A stretch of DNA of 12,860 nt, taken from the NCBI GenBank assembly GCA_946803715.1, contig CAMPET010000070.1, forward strand, positions 117,674 to 130,533, read 5' to 3'. The DNA is from Beroe ovata. Lineage: Eukaryota > Ctenophora > Nuda > Beroida > Beroidae. Under the pieces are notes generated by a model. It was not told where the DNA came from and did not search any database. It worked only from the letters and a program-made list of their open reading frames with translations. The translations under genes and the position numbers were made by a program. This document shows positions 1-8,349 of this stretch, piece after piece; position 1 is the first letter of the stretch; every line of letters starts with the position of its first letter.

Positions 1-445
1 CCGAAACGGATCGACCGATTAACTTGAAACTTTTACCATAGCTTAAGGACCATTAGAAACTCGGACAACCAAAATTTAACGTCTATCGGATGATCGGTTC
101 CCGAGTAAATGGCCCTTATCGACCCAAACCATGTCAGTTTGAGAGAGCATTTGAGGATAGCTCCTCAACGGATGGACCGATTGACTTGAAACTTCTACCA
201 TAGCTCAAGGACCATTAGAAACTCGGATAACCGAGGTTTCACGTCAATCCGATGATCGGTTCCCGAGTTAGTGGCCGCCATAACCCTTTATCGACCGAAA
301 ACATGTCGGTTTGAGTGAGCTTTTGAGGAAAGCTCCCAAGCGGATCGACTGATTGATTTGAAGCTTCTACCATAGCTCAAGGACCATTAAAAACGCTGAC
401 GACCAAAAATTTCACGTCAATCCGATGATCGGTTCCCAAGTAAGT
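1..445. repeat. Tandem array, ~162-172 bp unit, 2.6 copies
   Basis: Three head-to-tail units begin at about 7, 169 and 341, each opening with CGGATSGAC and GATT. Shared blocks follow in the same order: TACCATAGCT, AAGGACCATTA, a CGATGATCGGTTCCC block, then TTATCGACC and a TTTGAG block. Unit 2 is 10 bp longer because of an insertion near 273-285. Unit 3 stops near 445 after the GATCGGTTCCC block. The array touches the left edge, so it probably continues outside. It lies upstream of the first recognisable CTR9 exon and is therefore probably intronic. No coding potential is evident. Confidence 0.85.
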
Positions 446-769
446 GAGTATTTTGGTAGTTCTTATAGATTGCAAGTTTTGAACATTGATCAAGGTTTCC
501 ATAATATATGAGTATATGATACGGAAAATCGTGCAGTTGTCACGATTTTGTTAGAATGTATCTCTCTCACACACACAATGGATTATAACAGAACAGATTG
601 ATCAACATGCACGTATTATCTAGTGTACAAGTATATGACTGCCGATTATTACTACTGTACTTTGAATTTTAAGTCAAGATTCTTGAATTTTCAAGGATGA
701 TAGGTCAGAATTTTTTATTCTGTGCATATGCCATATATCCGTCTGTGCCATTACTGCTCCCTCCTACAG
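446..769. other. Probable intron sequence, nothing distinct
   Basis: AT-rich sequence between the tandem array and the first CTR9 exon. It contains a short CA run near 571-578. It ends in a pyrimidine-containing stretch and the CAG acceptor at 767-769. No other gene or RNA is seen. Confidence 0.5.
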
Positions 770-3700
770 ATGTACGAAAACTGTCTGAAGAAGTTTTACA
801 GCTCCCAAAATGTGGAAATATTGCTGTACCTTGCCAGGGCGCACTTCGTGTGCGGCAAAATGGAGGAAACTCGACGAATTCTGATCCACGCACGTCACAT
901 TGCTCCACAGGTATATCTCACGCGCTACTACTATATCTCGTGTGACGACAAACGCGTTACTACTTTACAAACTGAAATCACGCGTTATTCCATTGATAGA
1001 TCACGCCAATATTTTGCTACTGCCCGAATGAAGTCGATCTCAGAATTGGATGTATATTCCCCTGTCGCAATAAACACCGGATTCTCTTTAGACAACTGCG
1101 ATGAATTCCTTTATTTCATGCGATGATTGAACTGCGTCATTATGACGTAATCACGTAATGATGACGTCACCACAGGACAATCTGATCCTGTTCAACTTGT
1201 CGTATGTTCTCCGTCACCTAGCAACGGCCACGCTCCGTGATGAGAAGAGCGGGCTGGAGGAGGTTGTGAGCGCCGTGCGAAACTTGGAACTTGCCCAGAG
1301 ATTCTTCACCATGCTCAGGTGGGATGAGCAATGTGTCTCATTATGTCGTTATGTGATTATGTGATTATGTGATTATGTAATTATGTGTGTGATTATTCGC
1401 ATTCATATTGTTTTCATGATTTACGAACCCCTTCTTTCAGTAAAGCGACAGAGCGACAGAAGTACGATCTGAACCACGCATTGGCTGAAGCACAGCAGTG
1501 TACCGACTTGTTGTCACAGGCACAGTACCACGTGGCGAGAGCTAGGAAACTCGATGATGAACAGCGTGCTATCAGGTAATGACGTGCTATCAGGTAATGA
1601 CGTGCTATCAGGTAACTACGTGCTATCAGGTAATGACGTGCTATCAGGTAATGACGTGCTATCAGGTAATGACGTGCTATCAGGTAAGCTAGCATGATGC
1701 CAGGTAGGGTGAGAATTGACACGCTGTACATAATGGTCAGATAGGTGTACATGATGTATGATAGAACCTCACCCTATCCCAGGATGCAGCAGGAGAAGGC
1801 GATGGGTATACACTATACATGTGTGCATTGTACATTGTACAATATACATTGTACTATGTACATTGTACAATGTACATTGTGTATAATAGAACTCTACCCC
1901 AGGATGCAGCAGGAGAAGGCNGCAACGGCCACGCTCCGTGATGAGAAGAGCGGGCTGGAGGAGGTTGTGAGCGCCGTGCGGAACTTGGAACTTGCCCAGA
2001 GATTCTTCACCATGCTAAGGTTGGATGAGCAATGTGTCTGATTATGTGATTATGTAATTATGTGTGTGTAATTGAACAGCATTCATATTGTTTTCATGAT
2101 TATCGAACCCCCCTTCTCTCAGTAAAGCGACAGAGCGACAGAAGTACGATCTGAATCACGCACTAGCTGAGGCACAGCAGTGTACCGACTTGTTGTCTCA
2201 GGCACAGTACCACGTGGCAAGAGCTAGGAAACTGGATGATGAACAACGTGCTATCAGGTAATGGCGTGCTATCAGGTAAGCTGGCATGATGCCAGGTAGG
2301 ATGAGAATTGACACGCTGTACATAATGGTCAGGTAGGTGTGATATGAGGGCGATGTGACAGTCTATATGTACATGGTGTATAATAGAACCTCACTCTACC
2401 CCAGGATGCAGCAGGAGAAGGCGAAGCAGGAACTGGAGAACAGGCGTCGTGAGGAGGAGAACGCCCGAGTCCGGGAAGCAGAGGAGAAACACCAAGCTAT
2501 GCTCGCCCAACGTGAGGTGTACCGGGAGAAGGCTAAAAATATTCTCATTTTCACGGAGGAACCTGAACTACCCAAAATACCAAAAGGTGGTGAAGACTGT
2601 TTGAAATCTGGAGCCTGGAATTTTCTAAATCAGGCCTTGAAATTGACACTTCGATATCAGAAATTTGTCATCGTAGAATTGTAATTCTCTGAATCAGGTC
2701 GGAAGAAGAAAGATGAAGAAGATAGATACAGTAGCGGTGATGTGTCTTCAGACCCTGAGAAAGACGGTAAGTGTCTTTAAATTGTATATACTTAAGACAC
2801 TATTTAACTCTTGATTGATCGCATTCAGTTAACCTAACTTTCAAGTTAAGGATCAATTAATCAATGAATCTAAATCTCGATAGATGGTTTGAATGAAGAA
2901 GAAAGAGAACAGAAGAAGAAAGAAAAGGCCGAGAGGAAAGAAAAGAGGAAACAAGCGAAGGAAGCAAAGAAGAAAGCCAGAAAAGAGAGGGAAAGACGGA
3001 GGGTAAGTTGGGATCTGATTAGCATCCTTCATCCCTGGAATGACATGTGACAGCGATTGATCAATGAAAACACGGATACAACCAATGATAGTACAAGAAC
3101 GCTGTCACGTGATTAAAAAGATTTGTGAGCTCACCCCAATATGATACTATTCTCTGGTTCACTTCCTCTCAAAACAGCTACAATCAATCTCTCCATAGCA
3201 ACAACAAGATAGGGAAGAGCGGTCCGGCAAGTACTCCAGCAAAGCGTTCATTTCCGACTCCGATTCCGATGGCGGGGGCGAGGACGATACGGCCGAACCG
3301 GTCACCAAACTCAAGGAAACTCCAGTCAAGAACAAGCAGATTAAAGTGGATAGTGGTCTTCTCGATTCGGATAGTAGTAGTGACCTGGATGATAGCCCGA
3401 AGAGGTGAGTTGCACAAAGAGTGCATGAGGAAGTGAATTAGTTAGTTAGTGAGGAATTGAGTTTCTAAGTTAGTTAGTTGGTGAGTCAGTTGGTTTGTTA
3501 GTGAGTTAGTTAGTTACTAAAGATGTAAGTAAGTAAGTTATTAAGTTAGTTAGTTAGTAAGTTACTCTTTGAGTTAGTAAGTTAGTGAGGAATTCAGTTA
3601 CTAAGTTAGTTAGTTGGTGAGTCAGTTGGTTTGTTAGTGAGTTAGTTAGTTATTAAAGATGTAAGTAAGTTAGTAAGTAAGTTAGTTAGTTACTCTGTGA

Positions 3701-4840
3701 GTTAGTAAGTTAGTTGGTGTGTGGGTGAGTAAGTTCATTTGAAGGTAAGTTTAGTTAGTGATTTGGTGATCAGAGAAGAGGTGCGTCGGATATTAAAGAT
3801 TGTAGATTGGAAAAGGCGAAGTTTTGCAGAGTTATTTGCAATTTTCTTGTTATAGGAAAGCAAAAGCGAAAGCGCCACCACGAAAGCGAAAGCGATTTTC
3901 TGATTCTGAAGATGATTCTGACATAAGGGAGGAGATAGAACGTGAAGAAAAGGAGGCAGAAGCAAAACTGGAGCACAGTGGTACTAAGATATCAGATATT
4001 TCCGATGATGAGATAGCGCCACCTGGTGCACCAGCGGAGACACTAGGCAAGTGTCATTGACACCACTTGATTTTAACACCTAGCAATTTAAGCAAAGTGT
4101 AAGCTCTGAAACCGTTTTGTTGCTGCAAATCCCTAATGAAACCTTAACTCAGATGAAACGACAAAACAGAATCCTGTTATTGACGACTCTGAGGGTGAAA
4201 AGGACGAGGACGAAGAAGGTTTGAAATTCGGTCACGTTTTTTCGAATATTTTGAATTCTTATCCTTATTTTGTTATCGCAACCCTGTTATTGCAACCTTT
4301 GATGATCTTTTCTTAGCAGGAGATGCCCAATTGGAGTCTGAAACAGTCGAAAGCAAAGACGCGACAGAAGATATGCTGGTTTCTGAAACTGTGCTAGAAC
4401 CTGAAGTGGACGAGGAAGAAGACAAGGAAATGGTGGAAGGTAGCACTGATGATAAAATTGCAGTTTCCGACGAGGAAGGAGGAGGAAAGATGTCTCCGAG
4501 CGAAAAGATGGATGCGAGGAAACAATCTTCCTCCGAGCTGAGTGCTGATACAGATGAAGAGAAACCGAAAGTGAAGTCGAAAGTCGAAAGTGAGGGCGAA
4601 ACCAAGTCTAAATCTCGGAGAAAGAATAGGAAAGCTTCGTCAGAACTCAGTAGTGATACTGAAGAAGAGATTGTGAGAAGCAAGCACAAATCGTCGAAGA
4701 AAAAGAAAAGTAAGAAGAAATCCAGTAGCAAGAGTAAATCGAGTGAGGGTAAATCGAGTAGCAAGCACTCGAAATCGAAAAGTGAAAAGAAACATTCAAA
4801 GAAAGTTATCGATAGTTTATCATCGGACTCATCTGCCTAA
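770..4840 (+). CDS. CTR9: CTR9 homologue, C-terminal part (5' end outside window)
   Basis: CTR9 is the TPR scaffold of the nuclear Paf1 complex, which travels with RNA polymerase II and supports elongation and histone marks. Exons by phase matching: 770-910, 1176-1318, 1441-1575, 2405-2586, 2698-2766, 2884-3002, 3199-3404, 3856-4046, 4153-4218, 4320-4840; 1773 nt, 590 codons plus TAA. Diagnostic segments: [16 protein letters not shown] and ARHIAP (residues ~18-46), [10 protein letters not shown] and LELAQRFF (~62-92), [17 protein letters not shown] (~113-129), [12 protein letters not shown] (~178-189). These match remembered CTR9 sequences closely. From about residue 202 the protein is a Lys/Glu coiled coil, then Asp/Ser patches, ending in an SK-rich tail, as in animal CTR9. 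Intron 8 uses a GC donor at 4047. No canonical AATAAA is seen soon after the stop. The extra exon copies at 1903-2257 are left out of this model. Confidence 0.9.
1162..1169. promoter_or_regulatory. CRE-like palindrome TGACGTCA in intron end
   Basis: A perfect TGACGTCA lies 7 bases before the exon at 1176, and a TGACGTAA lies at 1143-1150. CREB/ATF proteins bind this octamer, but its position in a splice acceptor region of a gene body makes a chance match likely. Confidence 0.25.
1336..1391. repeat. 8-bp microsatellite (GATTATGT-like) after exon 2 donor
   Basis: The unit GATTATGT and close variants are repeated about four to five times from 18 bases after the 5' splice site at 1319. The duplicated exon copy downstream has a shorter version (2041-2070), so the repeat number differs between copies. 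Confidence 0.8.
1564..1690. repeat. 18-bp minisatellite containing the splice donor of CTR9 exon 3, seven copies
   Basis: The unit GTAATGACGTGCTATCAG is repeated so that seven copies of TGCTATCAG followed by GT occur, with donors at 1576, 1594, 1612, 1630, 1648, 1666 and 1684. The first copy overlaps the last bases of the exon. Copy 3 carries a CTAC variant. The final donor (CAG-GTAAG) matches the consensus better than the first (CAG-GTAAT). Using any later donor would put the in-frame codons AGG TAA into the message, so only the first donor gives a full protein. Confidence 0.95.
1781..1920. repeat. Repeated starts of CTR9 exon 4 flanking a hairpin-rich AT insert
   Basis: The acceptor plus first exon bases, AGGATGCAGCAGGAGAAGGC, occurs at 1781-1800, at 1901-1920 and as the real exon 4 start at 2403-2422. 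Between the first two lies an AT-rich stretch (about 1807-1886) built from TGTACATT and its complement, including the perfect palindrome ACATTGTACAATGT. After the first copy the coding frame is lost, so it is an exon fragment. The second copy runs straight into the N at 1921. Confidence 0.8.
1903..2257 (+). pseudogene. Duplicated CTR9 exons 2-3 (second copy, chimeric first exon)
   Basis: After the N at 1921, the sequence repeats from the middle of exon 2 (1221 onward) through exon 3 and its intron. The first piece, 1903-2019, joins an exon 4 start to the second half of exon 2. The second piece, 2123-2257, is a full exon 3 copy of identical length (135 nt). By eye the coding parts differ from the first copy at about ten sites, all synonymous. 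The 117-nt and 135-nt pieces both start and end in phase 2, so including them would keep the frame and duplicate about 84 residues. The likely causes are two alleles joined in assembly or a real recent tandem duplication. I cannot tell which from sequence alone. Confidence 0.7.
1921..1921. other. Single ambiguous base (N) at the duplication junction
   Basis: The only N in the window sits exactly where the left copy (exon 4 start) meets the right copy (middle of exon 2). This is what an assembly join or unresolved base would look like. A single real base here would preserve the reading frame. Confidence 0.95.
2249..2280. repeat. 18-bp donor repeat, two-copy version
   Basis: The duplicated exon 3 also ends in the 18-bp repeat but with only two donors, at 2258 and 2276, against seven in the first copy. 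The second donor again has the stronger GTAAG sequence and again follows an in-frame TAA. Confidence 0.9.
3437..3735. repeat. GTTA/GTAA microsatellite with a 136-bp higher-order repeat
   Basis: CTR9 intron 7 is mostly degenerate AGTT/GTAAGT units. On top of this, a block of about 100 bp beginning GTGAGGAATT (about 3449) recurs 136 bp later (about 3585) with few changes, including the shared GGTGAGTCAGTTGG and AAAGATGTAAGTAAG. The tract contains many GTAAGT strings identical to a consensus 5' splice site. Confidence 0.9.
4047..4152 (+). other. GC-AG intron in CTR9
   Basis: Exon 8 ends CTAG and the intron begins GCAAGT, the usual context for the minor GC donor class. Reading across it gives phase 1 on both sides and joins ...AETL to DETTKQNP in frame. 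No GT donor nearby gives an in-frame join to the next exon. Confidence 0.75.
4314..4319 (+). other. NAGNAG tandem acceptor before CTR9 last exon
   Basis: The acceptor reads TAGCAG, so exon 10 may begin at 4317 or 4320. Both are in frame and differ by one alanine codon. Confidence 0.65.
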
Positions 4841-5458
4841 AATTCGCTCGTAGTTGTCCGAATATTGATCATGGCTCTTAAACAGAGTGTCAGTGTCTCT
4901 GGCATTGTGCCTGAATTGAATCGATCAACTTTTAGAATCATGACTAAAGCCATAGTTTGGAAAGCCAATGTTTGGAAAGACGTCTCTCAAAAAACAAGAT
5001 TGGCGCAGTCACAGTCATAGTATACGTATTTGTAACGCGCGGTGGTGAATTGAGGGGTTATGCTCTCAACAAATCCGAATGTGAACGCGCGTGCGCGGCG
5101 CGTCACATTTGTTCTAATATAATATTTATCCACTGCCAACATTTCACAAACAAATCGGGATTTCCGCCCTGACTTCTCATTTCTGACCAGTGATTTGAAC
5201 GTTTGAGTTATTGCTCTCGACACGGTCGTATTGTTTTTAACGTTGACTACATTTTATTGACTTGATAGTTAACTATCACCTAAACTTTTGATTACTACAT
5301 GGAATACCACCATCATTCATCTTGTGAGAAATTCCCACGCTTTCACACCTTCACTCAATTGTGAATGAATGGATGAGTATTTCTATGCTGGACCATTCCG
5401 GAATACCGCATATTTCCAGTCGTAATAACCTGATTTCTATGTTTCTGTAGCAGTTGTC
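4841..5458. other. Intergenic region, CTR9 to PPP1R36-like gene
   Basis: It should hold the CTR9 3' UTR and the promoter of the next gene. No canonical AATAAA or TATA box stands out; AATATA occurs near 5117. A GC-rich stretch at 5035-5105 includes an imperfect hairpin (5078-5109) with arms AATGTGAACGCGC and GCGCGTCACATT. Short reading frames here look random. Confidence 0.6.
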
Positions 5459-5466
5459 ATGACAAC
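5453..5466. promoter_or_regulatory. Palindromic X-box (RFX site) spanning the start codon
   Basis: GTTGTCATGACAAC is a perfect 14-bp palindrome and fits the X-box form RYYNYY-N(1-3)-RRNRAC. RFX factors bind X-boxes near the transcription start of ciliary genes. The ATG at 5459-5461 is the centre of the site. This fits a gene expected to work in sperm or cilia, but binding is an inference. Confidence 0.6.
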
Positions 5467-8349
5467 ATCTCGATTAGCAACGCACCAGCAACCTACAGCA
5501 ACCGCGGTGAAGTTTATTTGGCGAGATGATACCAACACATTGGATCAAATCGGGTTAGTGATTTAGGATCTACGGTTATTAGTCACGACACTGCAATATA
5601 TGAGGGCGGTACTGCTTATCTTATCTTATCTATTCCCAGGGGAACGAATGTTGCTTTTCAAGAGGGATTGGGATCTCGACAACAGCGCCGACAGAAACCG
5701 GCAGACAAGAAACGTGACCGAGAAAGGTAACTCACAATTGGGAACTCGTTTTAGTAGAGTGTAGACTTTTGAGGTTATCGCAAAATTTTCCCCGATAATC
5801 GACTTCCCTAACCTTTGCCCCAAATTCTTCTGTATTTGTTTGGACGTCATCATGAACAGCCTATTTCCAACCAAATATTCAAGGCTGGAGCGCAACTTAT
5901 CACCCTTATTTCCTTGTGTTTATGAAACACTAACGCTGGAATAGCATCTGTCCAACCAGGCTGACCCAGTTTCCTGGCGGCGGCAGTATTATCGGTAACA
6001 ACACTAACAACTATCGGAGACGCTTCACTAACCTCCCGAAATATGTTACTCTTCAGGATGTGAAAGGTAAACCTAACAAGACTTTGAAACGTTTTCCTCG
6101 AAATTTGATGATGAAAATCCCATTAAACCGACTTTTGAACATCGTAAAACAACTTGTGTATCATCAGCTGTTGCGTTGTCGAAAGTGAGAGCTGAAGGGA
6201 GAAAGTGCTACGAGCTCTATGAGTGAGTTGTGTGATCCGGTTTGAGTCCTGTTACCATGGTATCTGCTCTGTTACCTCGGTATCTGCTCTGGTATCTCAC
6301 ATTTCCTCTCATCTTCAGTTCACCCATGGTTGACGAGATGATTGCTTGTACCCTCAAGTTTTTCGACTGCTACTTCATAGCCGAAGAGAATAAGAAGCCC
6401 AAGCCTATGATGGCGTAAGAACGATACACATCATATCACGGAAAAACGCGCAGAACCTCTTATCACGGCCTCATTGCAATACAGAATCTGATCACTCATG
6501 CATTTGTTCATCAGTCATCATTCATCAGCATCAGTCATCATCTGCAATACATGGTTCCTAACGAGTTTGCAAGTCAGAGAAGCACTCTTCCTATGTTTCC
6601 TAACGGAAGTACAGCATTATTTCCCTAAGTGAACAAAGTAAGGAAGACATCCTGCGGGAAGCGCAAGACGAGGATAATCTGAGGGAAGCACACAAGATTC
6701 TGTCGTCTGTGTACGGGACTGCGTTACTCGGTCACCGGTCACCCGATACCCACCACCTCTGCGCGGGAAAGTGAGTGTTTGAGTCGGGGGGGGGAATCGG
6801 GGAATCGGGGAATCGGGGAAATGGGGAGATGAGGGGAACGGGGCTTGAGAAGTTACCCGCTCATGTTTTAACTTTTAGTTATGTTATCGTTTGTGTACAC
6901 AATAGGATAAGTGAATGTATGGGGTGAAGCGAAAGTTGAGATTTTGACGTTAATGGCTGACCAATTCAAGTCTCACTCAAGCTAGTCTCATCACTCATCG
7001 TCTCTGACTCATCATAATTGACACTCATCACTCATCATCATCGATTCCTACTCACACTCTCTCTCTCTTTTTCTCCAGGCTGCGGTACTCGAAAACCCGG
7101 AAAGACAAGGATTTCTACGAAAGTCTGTATCTGTGCTTGGCACACTGTGCGAGCCTCACTTTCGAACAGGCTGATCCCAATGTCATTGCCACTGAGATGG
7201 GAAGGTAGGCACCCATTGTTTGAAAATTTCAATTAGATTCGGAAAGAAATAGAAAGCAACCTTGATCAAACAATACGGGGAGGTACCACTCCTTATAGGA
7301 TTTAGAAATATGCTGATCTTCAAATTACTTCGATCTAAAATCAAGCATTGTTACCATTTCCGTTTCCACTCCATCACACTTCTCGTAGCACTCCTCTATA
7401 ACCGCCCCTTCCCGCGCCGCCAGGCTGTTCCGCTCCGACTCATTCAACATCAACCAGCGGGTGTTGTCCCAGCGGGAGCTGGAGGGAAAGTACCCGGACT
7501 ATTTCCGGGTTCAGGGAATCTCCGATCCGAATAGCGGTCCGAGTGCCGCAGAGTACCGCAGACTGAGGAGGTATGTGTGGGGGGAAATGTGTTTGATCAG
7601 ATTCAATCCATCGGTTTTATCGATCAGCGATACTAGTATCGATCAGCGATACTATAGTATCGATCAGTGATACTATAGTATCGATCAGCGATACTATAGT
7701 ATCGATCAGTGATACTAGTACACCATCGATAAGATCGATAAAACTCTGAACAAGTCCTCTGTTCTCAACAGATGTCGTATCGATGATACAGATTTGATAG
7801 TGTGATGCACACTGAAATTACTTATTGATCGTCAGTAAGCGAAGCCCGTTCGGTAAAGCTATCAACATGCAGTCGCCCATGGTAGAAGCCATGCTGAACA
7901 ATCCCTCACAAATCTGCTCGGAGGTCACTTCGTCGGAGCTCATGTGTTTCGGAGTTGGGATCATCGGTGAGGATATTATTATTATTAGATCTACTGCATA
8001 CTGCCGGCTGATTTGGCCAGGAAAATCATGTATGCACAAACATCATAATGATCTCCAATACGGAACTCATTTTGCAGCGATGACTTGATTTTACCAAGGG
8101 GTATATTCAATTGTATTGAGTCCATCACCATGGGCATATTAGTCAACTCCAAGTATTGAACTGGTCACGTCATTCTAAACTCACTTTCCGACAGGGAAAT
8201 CTATAAAAGACTACGACTTGAGCAGTCTGAAGAAGCTGGGAGAAAAGGAGAAGAAGGAGCTGGAACTGAATGAGAACTTCGCCTCCCGATCTCCATCTGT
8301 GGCCGGAATGGAGTCGAGAGAACATACCCTCACCGAGATTAAGTCTTAG
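5459..8349 (+). CDS. PPP1R36: PPP1R36-like protein (protein phosphatase 1 regulatory subunit 36), complete
   Basis: Ten exons by phase matching: 5459-5553, 5640-5726, 5960-6066, 6168-6222, 6319-6414, 6615-6770, 7079-7204, 7424-7570, 7836-7966, 8195-8349; 1155 nt, 384 residues plus TAG, close to the remembered ~420 of the human protein. Family-like segments: FIWRDDTNTLD (~19-29), KYVTLQDVK (~88-96), VYGTALLG then THHLCAGK (~179-199), a DFYESLYLCLAHCASLTF stretch (~208-225) and EMGRLFRSDSFN (~238-249). These agree with my memory of vertebrate PPP1R36, a PP1-binding protein linked to spermatogenesis. I see no clear canonical RVxF motif. The C-terminus is a Lys/Glu-rich tail. The start is the only in-frame ATG in exon 1; an upstream noncoding exon is possible because CTGTAG precedes it. 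Family assignment is from recall, not a search. Confidence 0.75.
6251..6284. repeat. Two-copy 20-bp repeat, first copy X-box-like
   Basis: GTTACCATGGTATCTGCTCT is followed at once by GTTACCTCGGTATCTGCTCT within the intron after exon 4. The first 14 bases match the X-box pattern except for one base (T for A near the end). Confidence 0.6.
6480..6547. repeat. Degenerate CATCA/TCATCA repeat
   Basis: ATCA- and CAGTCATCA-type words recur in the intron before exon 6. A similar degenerate run (CATCACTCATC) lies at 6988-7042 before exon 7. Confidence 0.55.
6786..6843 (+). repeat. G-rich AATCGGGG repeat with quadruplex potential
   Basis: Seven runs of three or more G occur: 6786-6794, 6799-6802, 6807-6810, 6815-6818, 6823-6826, 6833-6836 and 6840-6843. 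Most are separated by 4-base AATC loops in an 8-bp repeat. It begins 15 bases after the 5' splice site of the exon ending at 6770 and lies on the transcribed RNA sense strand. Runs of four G with short loops are a classic G-quadruplex pattern. Confidence 0.85.
7614..7744. repeat. Palindromic hairpin array with 12-bp inverted ends
   Basis: Five units starting at 7621, 7640, 7661, 7682 and 7703 (mostly 21-bp spacing) lie in the intron after exon 8. Each reads AGTATCGATCAGCGATACT or the CAGTG variant, a 7-bp stem with a 5-base loop. Between units lies the perfect palindrome GATACTATAGTATC or GATACTAGTATC. The whole block is bounded by GTTTTATCGATC (7614-7625) and its exact inverse GATCGATAAAAC (7733-7744). 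Confidence 0.85.

Noticed and set aside
1142-1690. A cluster of functional CRE half-sites (TGACGT), including those in the 18-bp repeat
   Set aside because: The repeated copies come from the minisatellite unit and lie in the gene body; there is no sign of a promoter here.
1564-1690. CRISPR array, because of regularly spaced repeats
   Set aside because: The units are directly adjacent with no spacers, and the window is animal nuclear DNA.
1414-1752. Minus-strand frame with a repeated YLIARH motif
   Set aside because: It arises from the complement of the 18-bp donor minisatellite and exon 3; no start context or family match.
2587-2684. Read-through of CTR9 exon 4 to the stop at 2684
   Set aside because: The donor at 2587 gives a clean phase 1 join to the Lys-rich exon at 2698; the read-through sequence lacks CTR9 character.
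4273-4764. 163-codon minus-strand reading frame rich in Leu, Phe and Ser, looking like membrane segments
   Set aside because: It is the exact complement of the Lys/Glu/Ser-rich CTR9 tail; the hydrophobic look is a by-product of AAG/GAA-rich coding.
5640-5726. Reading exon 2 of the PPP1R36-like gene in the frame starting MLLFKRDWD
   Set aside because: That frame ends in phase 1 and meets TGA at once in the next exon; the other frame joins in phase 2 to the conserved YVTLQDVK exon.
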